Notes: generated from the sequence alone by a model not told the origin. DNA of 50,852 nt from Pigmentiphaga sp. (GCF_019689535.1 NZ_JADGHH010000002.1:1-50852), one strand, 5' to 3'; numbered from the stretch's first letter, positions 25,561-34,411 are shown. Program-made: numbers and translations.

Positions 25561-26421
25561 TCAGTCGCGCAGCGGCTTGGCGTCGCCGGGCCAATCGCGA
25601 CGGGTAGAAAACATGGGTAACAGGCGCGCATCGTCCACCTTCATCGGCGCCAGCCGCGGCCGCAACGCGCGGGCACGCTCGGCCAGCGTCTCGCGGTCGG
25701 GCAAGCCGCCGGTGGAGGCGAGGATGACGCGGTTGGCGCTGCGCAGGTTGTAGAACTCGCCGAAGACCTCGGCATAGGTAGCCGATTCGCTGGCATACGA
25801 AGCGCTGGAGGCAAAGGTATTGGAGGCGAGGACGCCTCCCGGCACCAGGATCGCGCGCACTTCGCGCATGAACTCCACGGTCGAAAGGTGGCGGGGAATA
25901 TAGGTCTCGTCGAAGGCGTCCAGCATGACGAGGTCGTAGCGATCGCCGCTGCGGCCGGCCGCCTGCACGAATTCCCGGCCGTCGGCCACGTGCACCCGCA
26001 TGTTCGGCCCCTCCCGGAAGCCGAAGAACTGGTGCGCCACGCGCACCACGGCCGGATCGATCTCGACCACGTCGATCCGGGCCTGCGGGACGGCGCTCGC
26101 CAGCGCCGTGGGCAGGCTGCCTCCCCCGAGCCCGATGATGAGGATGCGTTGGGGATCCGGCCGCAGGTAAAGCGCCCCCATCATCATGCGGGTGTAATCG
26201 AAGAGCAGCTCGTGGGGACGCTCGGGCAACTGGCAGCTCTGCCGGCCCGGCGCGAACACGCTGCCGAACTTCATGCAGCGCTCGCCGCCGGCCTCATAGA
26301 CCACGATGTCTTCAAAAGCGGATTTTTCGCTGTGGAGAATGGTCTGGGCGCACAGCGGCGTGGCCGCCAGCACCAGCCACGCCGCTGCACAGGCTTTCAG
26401 GCGTGCGTACCGCATGGACAT
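25561..26421 (-). CDS. Secreted spermidine-synthase-like (SAM-fold) protein
   Basis: This 286-residue protein has a probable signal peptide (cleavage near ATPLCAQ, residues 20-26). The spermidine-synthase/SAM-methyltransferase core follows: IIGLGGGSLPTALA (glycine loop), VDVVEIDPAVV, VADGREFV and MLDAFDETYIPRHL. The family joins an aminopropyl group from decarboxylated SAM to putrescine. Periplasmic members of unknown role are known, and cytoplasmic cofactors would not be available there, so it may bind rather than synthesise polyamines. The start at 26421 follows CAGGA. It is convergent with the permease and could belong to the export locus or be independent. Confidence 0.75.
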   Translation of the reverse strand: MSMRYARLKACAAAWLVLAATPLCAQTILHSEKSAFEDIVVYEAGGERCMKFGSVFAPGRQSCQLPERPHELLFDYTRMMMGALYLRPDPQRILIIGLGGGSLPTALASAVPQARIDVVEIDPAVVRVAHQFFGFREGPNMRVHVADGREFVQAAGRSGDRYDLVMLDAFDETYIPRHLSTVEFMREVRAILVPGGVLASNTFASSASYASESATYAEVFGEFYNLRSANRVILASTGGLPDRETLAERARALRPRLAPMKVDDARLLPMFSTRRDWPGDAKPLRD

Positions 26422-26457
26422 GGATCCTGCCCCGATGTCCAGGCGGACCGGCGGGGA

Positions 26458-26868
26458 CTACTGGTTGAGGATGATGGCGGTGATGATACCGGAGGCAACG
26501 GCCACCAGCAGGTATTCGGACCCCACGCGCACCCATTGGTGGCCCGGGTGGGGACGGTACAGCCGATGGGCGTGCCAGTCATGGATCACGTGGTAGCCGC
26601 CGCGGTGGAAATGCGGCAAGCGGTCCCCGCGCGACCAATGACGCGGAGGCGGCGTCCACACATGATGGTGGATGATCTTGGGAGCACGCCCGTAACCGTG
26701 GTGGTGACCCTTGTGCTTGTGGTGCGCGCGGGGCCCGTGCTTATCGAAGTGGCTATGGCCATGGCCGGGGCCGTGCCCATGGCCCCGGCCGCGATCCTTG
26801 GCCTCCGCGACAGCGCCGAACGCCAGCCCGGCACAGGTCAACGCGACGATCAATGTTTTCCTAATCAT
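26458..26868 (-). CDS. RcnB-like small secreted His-rich protein
   Basis: This is a 136-residue protein. A signal peptide (MIRKTLIVALTCAGLAFGAVAEA) is followed by a histidine/glycine/lysine-rich stretch (about 25-75), then an RcnB-type body (WSRGDRLPHFHRGGYHVIHDWHAHRLYRPHPGHQWVRVGSEYLLVAVASG) and a hydrophobic C-terminus. RcnB is a periplasmic protein affecting nickel/cobalt homeostasis in E. coli; the His-rich segment would bind metals. Metal specificity is not known. No RcnA exporter is present. I chose the ATG at 26868 because it starts a proper signal peptide. Confidence 0.75.
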   Translation of the reverse strand: MIRKTLIVALTCAGLAFGAVAEAKDRGRGHGHGPGHGHSHFDKHGPRAHHKHKGHHHGYGRAPKIIHHHVWTPPPRHWSRGDRLPHFHRGGYHVIHDWHAHRLYRPHPGHQWVRVGSEYLLVAVASGIITAIILNQ

Positions 26869-27062
26869 GATCCGTTCCCGAGGAAACTGAAGCCTGCGTG
26901 CTGCCCACTCCGCGAACACACAAAGCTTTCGTGAAACTGACTGTACACCGGCCCTATGTGACGCGGGGACTACGTACGTAATCAATCGTGACCCCCAGGC
27001 GCCCAAGGCCGCGAAGGGCTTAGGCACCGAGCGCGCTAACTGTTGCCATTTCCAGCGCCGCC

Positions 27063-27090
27063 GAAATTAAATCGCTTGCGATTTAATTTC
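27063..27090. promoter_or_regulatory. OhrR operator O1 before ohrR
   Basis: GAAATTAAATCGC and GCGATTTAATTTC form a perfect 13-bp inverted repeat with a TT spacer, 12 bp before the ohrR start. AT-rich palindromes of this kind are OhrR sites, so autorepression is expected. Confidence 0.85.
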
Positions 27091-27102
27091 GAGCTATTCA
27101 TA

Positions 27103-27564
27103 ATGACGGGCATGGACACGCCTTCCTCGAAATTCAACGCGCTGTTGCTGGACAATTTGCTGTGCTTCGCGCTGTATTCCGCCAACCTGGCCATGCACAA
27201 GCTGTACCGCCAGCTGCTCAGCGAGCTGGGGCTGACCTATCCCCAGTACCTCGCCATGCTGGTGCTTTGGGAGCGGGATGACCTGACCGTTTCCGAACTT
27301 GGCCAGCGGCTGTTCCTGGATTCGGCCACGCTCACGCCCCTGCTGAAGCGGCTCGAGGTCATGGGGCTGATTGCGCGCACGCGCAGCAAGGACGACGAAC
27401 GCCAAGTGCTCATCACCTTGACTCCCGCAGGCCGCGAGCTCAAGGCGAAGGCCACTTCCATCCCGTCAGCGGTGCTGTGCGCGAGCGCATGCAGCCCGGC
27501 ACAGCTAGCGGACCTGAAACAACAGCTGGAAACCTTGCGGAACAATCTGCTCAAACATGTTTGA
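27103..27564 (+). CDS. ohrR: OhrR, MarR-family organic-peroxide sensor
   Basis: This 153-residue winged-helix repressor has the redox-active cysteine Cys21 ([17 protein letters not shown]), the recognition helix region [22 protein letters not shown] and the wing [14 protein letters not shown]-terminal cysteines at C126 and C130 suggest the two-cysteine type, in which organic hydroperoxides oxidise the sensor cysteine, a disulfide forms and the repressor leaves DNA. The ATG at 27103 gives the usual family length. It sits between two matching palindromes and is followed by ohr, the standard target. Confidence 0.92.
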   Translation: MTGMDTPSSKFNALLLDNLLCFALYSANLAMHKLYRQLLSELGLTYPQYLAMLVLWERDDLTVSELGQRLFLDSATLTPLLKRLEVMGLIARTRSKDDERQVLITLTPAGRELKAKATSIPSAVLCASACSPAQLADLKQQLETLRNNLLKHV

Positions 27565-27601
27565 GCCTGTCGGTCCATAGTGGAATGGACGTGCCCATGA
27601 C

Positions 27602-27621
27602 TTAAATAGCACGCGATTTAA
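27602..27621. promoter_or_regulatory. OhrR operator O2 before ohr
   Basis: TTAAATAGC-AC-GCGATTTAA is an imperfect (one mismatch) copy of the O1 palindrome in the 142-bp gap before ohr. It should couple ohr expression to OhrR separately from ohrR itself. Confidence 0.75.
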
Positions 27622-27706
27622 TCGTCAAAGACTTATGCAGCCGATCCCGGGCGCGCCGGTTGCATCCTGAACAGCGCCCTCGCCACATCAACGAAGGAGC
27701 TTCATC

Positions 27707-28132
27707 ATGTCTATCGAGAAAGTCCTATACGTCGCGCATGCCACGGCCACCGGCGGCCGTGACGGCAAAGCCGTCTCCTCGGACGGCGTCCTGGACGTGC
27801 GGTTGTCCACCCCCAAAGAGCTGGGCGGCGCAGGCGGCAACGGTACCAACCCCGAGCAGTTATTCGCTGCCGGCTACTCGGCGTGCTTCTTGGGTGCGCT
27901 GAAATTCGTGGCGTCCAAGGAAAAAATCACCCTGCCCGCCGATGCGAAGATCGATGGCTCGGTAGGCATAGGCCCCATCCCGACCGGCTTCGCCATCGAA
28001 GTGGAACTCAAGATCTCGCTGCCGGGCATCGACCGCGCCACGGCCGAGTCGCTGGTCCAGAAAGCGCACGTCGTATGCCCGTATTCGAATGCGACGCGCG
28101 GCAACATCGATGTCACGCTTACGGTCGTGTGA
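27707..28132 (+). CDS. ohr: Ohr organic hydroperoxide reductase
   Basis: This is a 141-residue OsmC/Ohr-family thiol peroxidase. Both catalytic cysteines are present (C60 in [10 protein letters not shown] and C124 in [13 protein letters not shown]), together with the conserved arginine (GGRDG) and glutamate ([13 protein letters not shown]). It reduces fatty-acid and other organic hydroperoxides using lipoylated proteins. A GAAGGAGC ribosome site precedes the ATG. It is regulated by OhrR through the palindrome about 85 bp upstream. Confidence 0.95.
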   Translation: MSIEKVLYVAHATATGGRDGKAVSSDGVLDVRLSTPKELGGAGGNGTNPEQLFAAGYSACFLGALKFVASKEKITLPADAKIDGSVGIGPIPTGFAIEVELKISLPGIDRATAESLVQKAHVVCPYSNATRGNIDVTLTVV

Positions 28133-28372
28133 AGCGCCAGCCACGCCCCGCGCCCACGCCGGGTTTTCGTCGGGGCGCCGGGGCGTCCTCGCGCCGGCGA
28201 CGCGCAAGCTTGGGGAGGGCATGGCCTGGGCGATTTTCCGCACCACATCAGTGTTTTTCGCGCGCAGGGATGGTGCACCCTGAACCCGATTTGTGCATCG
28301 CAACATTTTTGTGGCGATCTTGCTTTTCTGGCGCTACCATCAAGGCGATCCCAACAGGATTACCGTACTGCA

Positions 28373-28756
28373 ATGCACAACGAAACACGCTGTTCTCTTT
28401 TGTCCGCCGCGATCGCAATCCGGTCCGAGCTCCAGTTTCATTACCATGGCGCCACGCGCGTTGCGCATCCCCATTCATTGGGAACGACGACTGATGGCAC
28501 GCTGATCGTGATTGCATGGCAGCTCGACGGCCGGGCGGGCGATCCCCCGGGCTGGCGCTTGTACAACGTCGACAAGATGCACCGCATCGTCCGTACCGGC
28601 CGGCGCTTCGATCCCCTGCCTTCTCCACCGTACAAACTGGCAGGCTTGATCAGGAAGCCGTACGAATCGCCCTGCGACGACGACGGCCCCTTCCCGCTGC
28701 CGCCGCTGATCACGCAGCAGCGTAGGACCCGCACCCGCTGGCTGCGGGCGGTTTGA
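28373..28756 (+). CDS. Small WYL-domain-like protein
   Basis: This 127-residue ORF resembles a free-standing WYL-type ligand domain: LQFHYHGATRVAHPHSLGTTTDGTLIVIAWQLDG...PGWRLYNVDKMHRIVRTG. In larger proteins WYL domains bind nucleotides or single-stranded nucleic acid and regulate transcription or defence systems. Here no DNA-binding domain is attached. The C-terminal 40 residues are Pro/Arg-rich. It stands alone between ohr and the convergent sulfatase operon. The assignment is by eye, and the start codon is uncertain. Confidence 0.5.
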   Translation: MHNETRCSLLSAAIAIRSELQFHYHGATRVAHPHSLGTTTDGTLIVIAWQLDGRAGDPPGWRLYNVDKMHRIVRTGRRFDPLPSPPYKLAGLIRKPYESPCDDDGPFPLPPLITQQRRTRTRWLRAV

Positions 28757-28775
28757 GCCCGCAGCCCCGGCGACG

Positions 28776-31118
28776 TCAACCGGCCGCGACCAGTTTGCAG
28801 GTCTTGCCCAGGTTGTTCTGGATGATGGCCCGGTCGGCATCATCCGTCTTGCCGTCGTGGTTGAAGTCGTACCAGCTGGATTGGGCAACGCCTTCGTACT
28901 TGTTCAGCTGACTCAGCTCAGCCCAGTTGTCCAAGTCCTGCTGGTCGACCACGCCGTCGCGATTCCCGTCCCCCGGGCAGTGGACAGTGTCATAGTTGTA
29001 GTAATAGCTCGCGACTTCGTCCCGCTCGTCCAGCTCGGCCTTCAGCTTGAGATAAGCCGCCTGCGCTTCCGGATCGAGCGGATCGGTAATGGTGGGCGAA
29101 CCGATGGCGATGGCGCTGCCCTCCCTATCCAGGGTGGGGTTGGGAACGCTCATCTCGATCCGGTAGAGCTCGTCCGTATTTTCATTGCGCAGGTACTCAG
29201 AGTTCTCCGGATGTTCCGTATCGATGGAGTAGGTCTTGCGGTTCACGCGCACCAGCTTGTACTTGCCGTCGCTGGCCGCCTTCTCCGAGTCGGCGAAGAC
29301 CAATACCGGCTCCTCGTCCTTTGACATGAGGTAGGAGTTCACCTGTCCGCAATGCATGTAGCCCTCCTCCGGCACGCCGGCCAGGCCAGAATTGGCGCCG
29401 TACCACACCCCGCTTTGGTCTGAGCACAACTCCTTGTTCGGGAAGATGGTGAAGCAGACGTTGGCGGCCTCGACCACGCACGGCTGCGGCGTGATGTCGG
29501 TAGATGGGTTGGTGAAGTTCGTTCCCACCTCAGCGAAGTTCAGCTCGCGGATGGGGCCTTGGCCGGGGTCGGTCAGGTAGGCCAACATGGGCCGCGCGTC
29601 CACCGGGCGATAGGCGGGAATATTGCCCTCGACGTCGGCGCCCGCGATCTCGGCGAACAGCCGGTAGAGATCGGGCGCGCTCACCTGGTGCTCCACCTCG
29701 CGTCCGGGATCCTTCACCAGCGGGCCGGCCACCAGCAGGGGCACGGCAACACCGGTCTGGTACGCCGATCCCTTGGAGCGCACGGGGTCGAACTTGCCCG
29801 GCTCGGTGAACTTCACGCTGTTCACGTAGGTGCCGTTGTCACCCATGACGACCACCATGGTGTTGGTTTTTTCCGGCTGGTAATTCAGCGAGCCGTCCTC
29901 GTTCCAGGTGGCCAGCCCCAGCTCGACCAGCAGGCGCCCGATCTCGCGGTCCATGGCCTCCACCATCAGGTTGGTGATGAGGTGGGCCTCGACGAGGTCC
30001 GTCACCTTGGTTATGCCCGGCGCGCCTTCAAAATCGCTGGCCGGCGAGCAAGGCAGCAGGTCGTTGCGGCCCGGCGTGGTCTCGGAGATCAGCGAAAGCG
30101 GCGGCAATTGCAGCGGCGCGTGGATGGCCGAATAGCCCACCGACATCATCCACGGCTTGTCGCCAGACTGCTGCTTGGCCCAGGCGATCGCGCGGTCGGT
30201 TTCCATCGTGGTGCGATAGCCGCGCGCCGAAGGATCAGAGACCGGTATCTTGTTCGTCCTGCCGTCGGCCCAGCTCTGGATGAACTCGCCAGTGTAATAA
30301 CCGTTCTGCGCGGTGAAATCGATGTAATCCGGCACCTTGGCCTGGCACGACGCGCCCGGATCGAAAATGCCGCCCCGCTCCATGCAGGTGCGCCCCGGCG
30401 TGACGATGTCGCCGCCCCGGGCGAGGGTCTCGCAGGCGCCGGTGGCGAAATAGCACGCCCCTTCGTCGGCCCCGTTTTCCGCATCCATGGTCGTGTTCGG
30501 GACGAAGCCGCACTTGTATGTCCCTTCCTCCACCGTGGTGCGTCCGGCCCGCGTGTCGATCGGATACGGCGCGCCGTCCAGGTAGCCATCAAAATAATCC
30601 CACCCCAGCTTCCACATGGTCTGGTGGCCATAGGGCAGATTGGCGGCGGTGCCGAGATCCGAGCCCGTCAGGTGCATCTTGCCGATCAGCGCACTCACGT
30701 AGCCTTGCGTGCGCAAGAGCTTGGGCACGGTGACCTCATAGGGGGATATCTCGGAATTGGCGAGGTCCGTGGACACCACCGCGTTCAGCACGTTGGTGAC
30801 CGAGGGATAGCGCCCGGTGAAGTAGCTCGCGCGCGTGGGCGTGCAGGTGGGCATGGCCCAGGCGTTGCGGAACTGTACGCCGGCCCTGGCGATCGCGGCG
30901 AGGTTGGGCGTCTTGGGGGGCGCGGCGCCGCCGTACCCGTAGAACGTCAGCTGGTCGAGGCCGAAGTCGTCGAGCACGATGAAAAGAATGTTGGGCTTCT
31001 GCTCTGCCACGGGTTCGGACTTGGATCCGTCGGAGCAGCCCGAGAGCAGCGCCGCGGATGCCAGGAATGCGGACAAAATGGCCGCCCGCCTCCCATGCGG
31101 ATGGATCTTTGTTCTCAT
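28776..31118 (-). CDS. Type I sulfatase lipoprotein with dockerin-like C-terminus (A)
   Basis: This is a 780-residue member of the alkaline-phosphatase fold. A signal peptide ends in lipobox LLSGC (Cys28). The metal site NILFIVLDDFGLDQL follows, then the sulfatase signature C92-T-P-T-R, whose cysteine becomes formylglycine, and the phosphatase-fold segment VVVMGDNGTYV. At the C-terminus DGNRDGVVDQQDLDNW and DFNHDGKTDDADRAII are two calcium-loop repeats as in dockerins, separated by about 20 residues. The FGE gene lies 13 bp upstream in the same operon. The substrate is some sulfate ester, unknown. Its body is clearly paralogous to the other sulfatase of the operon. Confidence 0.9.
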   Translation of the reverse strand: MRTKIHPHGRRAAILSAFLASAALLSGCSDGSKSEPVAEQKPNILFIVLDDFGLDQLTFYGYGGAAPPKTPNLAAIARAGVQFRNAWAMPTCTPTRASYFTGRYPSVTNVLNAVVSTDLANSEISPYEVTVPKLLRTQGYVSALIGKMHLTGSDLGTAANLPYGHQTMWKLGWDYFDGYLDGAPYPIDTRAGRTTVEEGTYKCGFVPNTTMDAENGADEGACYFATGACETLARGGDIVTPGRTCMERGGIFDPGASCQAKVPDYIDFTAQNGYYTGEFIQSWADGRTNKIPVSDPSARGYRTTMETDRAIAWAKQQSGDKPWMMSVGYSAIHAPLQLPPLSLISETTPGRNDLLPCSPASDFEGAPGITKVTDLVEAHLITNLMVEAMDREIGRLLVELGLATWNEDGSLNYQPEKTNTMVVVMGDNGTYVNSVKFTEPGKFDPVRSKGSAYQTGVAVPLLVAGPLVKDPGREVEHQVSAPDLYRLFAEIAGADVEGNIPAYRPVDARPMLAYLTDPGQGPIRELNFAEVGTNFTNPSTDITPQPCVVEAANVCFTIFPNKELCSDQSGVWYGANSGLAGVPEEGYMHCGQVNSYLMSKDEEPVLVFADSEKAASDGKYKLVRVNRKTYSIDTEHPENSEYLRNENTDELYRIEMSVPNPTLDREGSAIAIGSPTITDPLDPEAQAAYLKLKAELDERDEVASYYYNYDTVHCPGDGNRDGVVDQQDLDNWAELSQLNKYEGVAQSSWYDFNHDGKTDDADRAIIQNNLGKTCKLVAAG

Positions 31119-31131
31119 AGTTGCGGTTCCT

Positions 31132-32250
31132 TTAGCTCATAACCAGCCGAAAGCCCAGGTGAGACATCGGGCTATAGGGGTCTGCGCCTCTCCGGGCGCT
31201 CGGTCGATAAGACAAGCAGTAGTCTTCGTTGCACAGGAACGAGCCGCCGCGTATCACCCGCTTGGGCGCATTGGCCGGCACGCCCGGTTCGCTCGGATCG
31301 AAGCAGTCCGATGGCCCTTGGGGATTTTCGATGGGCTGGCGCAACTTGGCCTGGCGCGCGAAGTAATCGGCGCGGTACCAGTCCGCCACCCATTGCCAGG
31401 CATTGCCCGTCATGTCCAGCAGCCCATAGCCGTTGGGCGGGAAAGAGCCGGCCTCGAGCGTGCCGGTCGCACCGCCGGCGCGGGGGCTGATCACTGGGAA
31501 GGGGCGCTCGCGCACATCCCAATAATTGGCCTGGCGCGCGCCGTCGACCAGCAGCTCGTCCCCCCAGGCGTACGTTGCCTGCTCGAGGCCGCCCCGCGCC
31601 GCGAACTCCCACTCCGCCTCGGTGGGCAATCGTTTGCCCGCCCACTTGGCATACGCCAACGCATCGGCGTAGCTCACCTGCACGACCGGGTGCCCGCCCT
31701 TGCCTTCGATGGAGCTGCCCGGCCCTTGCGGATGGCGCCAATTCGCGCCGGGAACGAAGCGCCACCATTGGGAATAGTCGTCTAGCCGCACGGGCCTGTC
31801 GGTACCCACGAACACCATGGCGCCCGGCACCAGCATATCGTCCGGCGGGCGCGGGGTGCCCGGCGGCAATTGCACCCGTATCGTTTCCCAATCCGGTTTT
31901 TGTTCGGCCGTGGTGACGTAACCCGTCTCTTTGACGAACTGGGCGAACTGGTCATTGGTGACGTGCGTGACGTCCATCCAAAAGCCCGGGACGCGGACGC
32001 GGTGCGTGGGACGTTCATTGGGATAGGCCAGCTTGTGATCGCTGCCCATGAGGAATTCGCCGCCGGGCACCCAGGCCATGCCCTTGGGCGTCTTCACGCC
32101 GTCGCCGAGCACGACGCGCGGTTTTTCCGCGGGGCGGCTGCGCCAGGCCTGCCAGCCCAGCACGCCTGCGACGCCGGTGCCTGCCGCGGCCAGCGCCACG
32201 CCGCCGGCCAACAGGCGCCGGCGGTTGCGTTGTGGATCAATAGAGTCCAT
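31132..32250 (-). CDS. Formylglycine-generating enzyme (FGE/SUMF1 family), exported type
   Basis: This 372-residue protein converts the sulfatase active-site cysteine to formylglycine. The FGE-sulfatase core is clear: WVPGGEFLMGSD, VTNDQFAQFVKETGY, VSYADALAYAKWAGKRLPTEAEWEFAARGG, GNAWQWVADWY, and at the C-terminus RGGSFLC340NEDYC345 with both catalytic cysteines of the aerobic, copper-dependent enzyme. Residues 1-35 (QRNRRRLLAGGVALAAAGTGVAG) look like a Tat-type signal or membrane anchor, unlike most bacterial FGEs, which are cytoplasmic. It overlaps the upstream sulfatase gene by 14 bases and lies between two sulfatases, its probable substrates. I chose the ATG at 32250 for that overlap and the signal. 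Confidence 0.9.
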   Translation of the reverse strand: MDSIDPQRNRRRLLAGGVALAAAGTGVAGVLGWQAWRSRPAEKPRVVLGDGVKTPKGMAWVPGGEFLMGSDHKLAYPNERPTHRVRVPGFWMDVTHVTNDQFAQFVKETGYVTTAEQKPDWETIRVQLPPGTPRPPDDMLVPGAMVFVGTDRPVRLDDYSQWWRFVPGANWRHPQGPGSSIEGKGGHPVVQVSYADALAYAKWAGKRLPTEAEWEFAARGGLEQATYAWGDELLVDGARQANYWDVRERPFPVISPRAGGATGTLEAGSFPPNGYGLLDMTGNAWQWVADWYRADYFARQAKLRQPIENPQGPSDCFDPSEPGVPANAPKRVIRGGSFLCNEDYCLSYRPSARRGADPYSPMSHLGFRLVMS

Positions 32251-34411
32251 AGGTCTTGGGGCAGATCTTGCCGAGGTTGTTGCGGACGACCTGGCCATCG
32301 GCGTCGTTGGTCAGCCCATCGCGAGCCGTGCCAGTCACGAAGTCATAGACGCTGGAGAGCCCCCACTCTCGCGCGATGCGGCTCCAGTTGGACAGGTCTT
32401 CTTCATCGACCACGCCATCGCGATTGCCGTCCCCCGGGCAATCTGGATCGGCGGCCAGCATCTGTTCGAGCTTGGCCCGAAGGTCCGCGTAGACGGCTTC
32501 GATCTCCGGCGTAGGCGCAACCAGCAGGTTGCGCTCGGCCTTGTCGAGCTGCGGGATGGGAGCGGCCTGGTCGACCTCGTAGAGCTCGTCGGTGACCACG
32601 GAAGTACCGCTGTCGCTTGCCGGATCATAGGCCTGCGTGGTGTTGCGAACCAGCTTGTAGCGGTCGTTGCGGATCGCGGCCGAGATCTCCGGCATGATGT
32701 CGATCAACGGCCGCTCGGCCTTGAAGAGCGCCTGGTTGACGGCCCAGCAGGTCTGGTAGCCCGCGCCGTCGTTGGGGATGACCGAAGGATCGTCATAGCC
32801 GGCTCCCCACCATACGCCCTGGTTGTCCTCGCACACGCTCTTGGAGACCGGCGTCTGGTTGCAGACCGTGCCGATGACGCATGCGCCATTGCGCGTGCCA
32901 TTGGCCTGGATGTTGTAGCCCCCTATGGCGAAGTTCACCGAGCGCAGGCTGGGCTGCTCGGGGTTGGTCAGGTACGGCATGAGCGAGACGGAGTCGATCG
33001 TGCGCGGCACTGCCGCGTGCGCGTCGATGCCCGCCGCCTCCCCGAAGAACTGGAACAGGTCTACCGCATTGACCATGCGGTCGACTTCGCGGCCGGGCTG
33101 CTCCACCTGCGGCCCGGCGATGATGAGCGGCACCCAGATGCCCGTCTGGTAGGCGGTGGCCTTGGCGCGGTCGGTGCTGAACGGCGCCTTGACCGCCGAG
33201 CCCAGCGTGCCGTTGTCGCCCACGATCACGATGATGGTATTGCTGGCCTTCGGGTCGTATTGCAATCGGCCGTCCTCGCCCCGGCGCGCCAATCCGGTTT
33301 CCACCAGCAGGCGGCCGAATTCCGTGTCCATGGCCTCGGTCATCTGGTCCTGGATGAGGCGGCCCTCGAGCGTCGCGCGGCAGTCCCAAGCGTCGGACCC
33401 GGCATGGCCGCTCGCGGGGATGAGGCTGCGGGGCGGCTGCTGCCAGGGCGTGTGGGCCGCGCTATAGGTAACGGAAGCCATCCATGGCTGTTTGCCCGAG
33501 CGCGACTTGATCCATGCGATGGCGGCGTCGGTCTCGATGCGGGTGCGGAAACCGCGCGAGCGCGGATCGCTGAGGGGCACGCGAGTCACTTTCCCTTGAT
33601 CGACGATCACGAGCGGCGAAACGTAATGCGCGTTCTCGCGCTCGAAATCGAGCGTGGCGGGCGGCTCGCCACACGCTTCGTCCGGCACGAATATGCCGCC
33701 CGCATCCAGGCACTGCAGGCCCGCAGCGTCTTGCAACGCCGACGTGCGCCGCATGATGCTGCAGCTGCCGTCGGGCCTATAGCAGGCGCCGTGGTCTGCC
33801 CCGCCCGCCGCCTCGCCCGGCACGAATCCGCAGGCATAGGTTTTCTCGGGCGCAACGCCGCCGGCCGTCGTATCGATGGAACCAGGCAGGCCGCCGAGCC
33901 AGCCGTAGAAATAATCCCAGCCGAGCACCGCAGGCGTCGCATACTCGGCCTCGTTGTTCTCCGGGCCGGCCAGGTGGAACTTGCCGAACATCGCGCTTTC
34001 GTAATTGGCGCGCTTGAGCAGCTTGGGCACGGTGACCTCGTACGGAGACACCTGCGAATTGGCGAGGTCGTTGGGCCCAATGGCCTGGTAGATGCCGGTG
34101 CGCGTAGGATACCGGCCGAGGAAAAACGCGGCGCGCCCCGGTGAACACTCGGGCATGGACCACGTATTGCGGAAACGCAGGCCGGCATCGGCAACCGCCG
34201 TCATGTTCGGCATGCTGGGCGGCGTGGCACCGCCGTAGCCGAAGGCGGCCATCTGGTCGATGCCCACGTCGTCCATCACCACGAACAGGATGTTGGGAGC
34301 ACTGGCGCCGGGCCCGTCGTCCGGGCCTCCCCCATCCGACGACCCGCCACACGCGGCGAGCCCCATGAGCGCGGCAACCCCCGTCGCCGCGAGATACTGG
34401 ATACTCCTCAT
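32237..34411 (-). CDS. Type I sulfatase lipoprotein with dockerin-like C-terminus (B)
   Basis: This is a 724-residue paralogue of sulfatase A. The lipoprotein signal ends at LAAC (Cys21). It has NILFVVMDDVGIDQM and the formylglycine signature C89-S-P-G-R, then IIVIVGDNGTLG. The C-terminal DGNRDGVVDEEDLSNW is a good calcium-loop repeat; the second repeat (RDGLTNDADGQVV) is degenerate compared with A. It is the first gene of the sulfatase/FGE/sulfatase operon. I chose the ATG at 34411 because it begins a proper lipoprotein signal. Its promoter should lie in the 185-bp gap shared with the response-regulator gene. Confidence 0.9.
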   Translation of the reverse strand: MRSIQYLAATGVAALMGLAACGGSSDGGGPDDGPGASAPNILFVVMDDVGIDQMAAFGYGGATPPSMPNMTAVADAGLRFRNTWSMPECSPGRAAFFLGRYPTRTGIYQAIGPNDLANSQVSPYEVTVPKLLKRANYESAMFGKFHLAGPENNEAEYATPAVLGWDYFYGWLGGLPGSIDTTAGGVAPEKTYACGFVPGEAAGGADHGACYRPDGSCSIMRRTSALQDAAGLQCLDAGGIFVPDEACGEPPATLDFERENAHYVSPLVIVDQGKVTRVPLSDPRSRGFRTRIETDAAIAWIKSRSGKQPWMASVTYSAAHTPWQQPPRSLIPASGHAGSDAWDCRATLEGRLIQDQMTEAMDTEFGRLLVETGLARRGEDGRLQYDPKASNTIIVIVGDNGTLGSAVKAPFSTDRAKATAYQTGIWVPLIIAGPQVEQPGREVDRMVNAVDLFQFFGEAAGIDAHAAVPRTIDSVSLMPYLTNPEQPSLRSVNFAIGGYNIQANGTRNGACVIGTVCNQTPVSKSVCEDNQGVWWGAGYDDPSVIPNDGAGYQTCWAVNQALFKAERPLIDIMPEISAAIRNDRYKLVRNTTQAYDPASDSGTSVVTDELYEVDQAAPIPQLDKAERNLLVAPTPEIEAVYADLRAKLEQMLAADPDCPGDGNRDGVVDEEDLSNWSRIAREWGLSSVYDFVTGTARDGLTNDADGQVVRNNLGKICPKTYGLY

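Noticed and set aside
28133-28372. Terminator after ohr (GCCCCG ... CGGGGC)
   Set aside because: The stem is only 6 bp with a loop of about 20 nt and no following T-run.
29559-31142. 527-codon frame antisense to sulfatase A
   Set aside because: It is an Arg/Gly/His-rich shadow frame, whereas the sulfatase on the other strand has signature motifs.
32048-34144. 698-codon frame antisense to sulfatase B and part of FGE
   Set aside because: It has the same shadow composition and no domain pattern.
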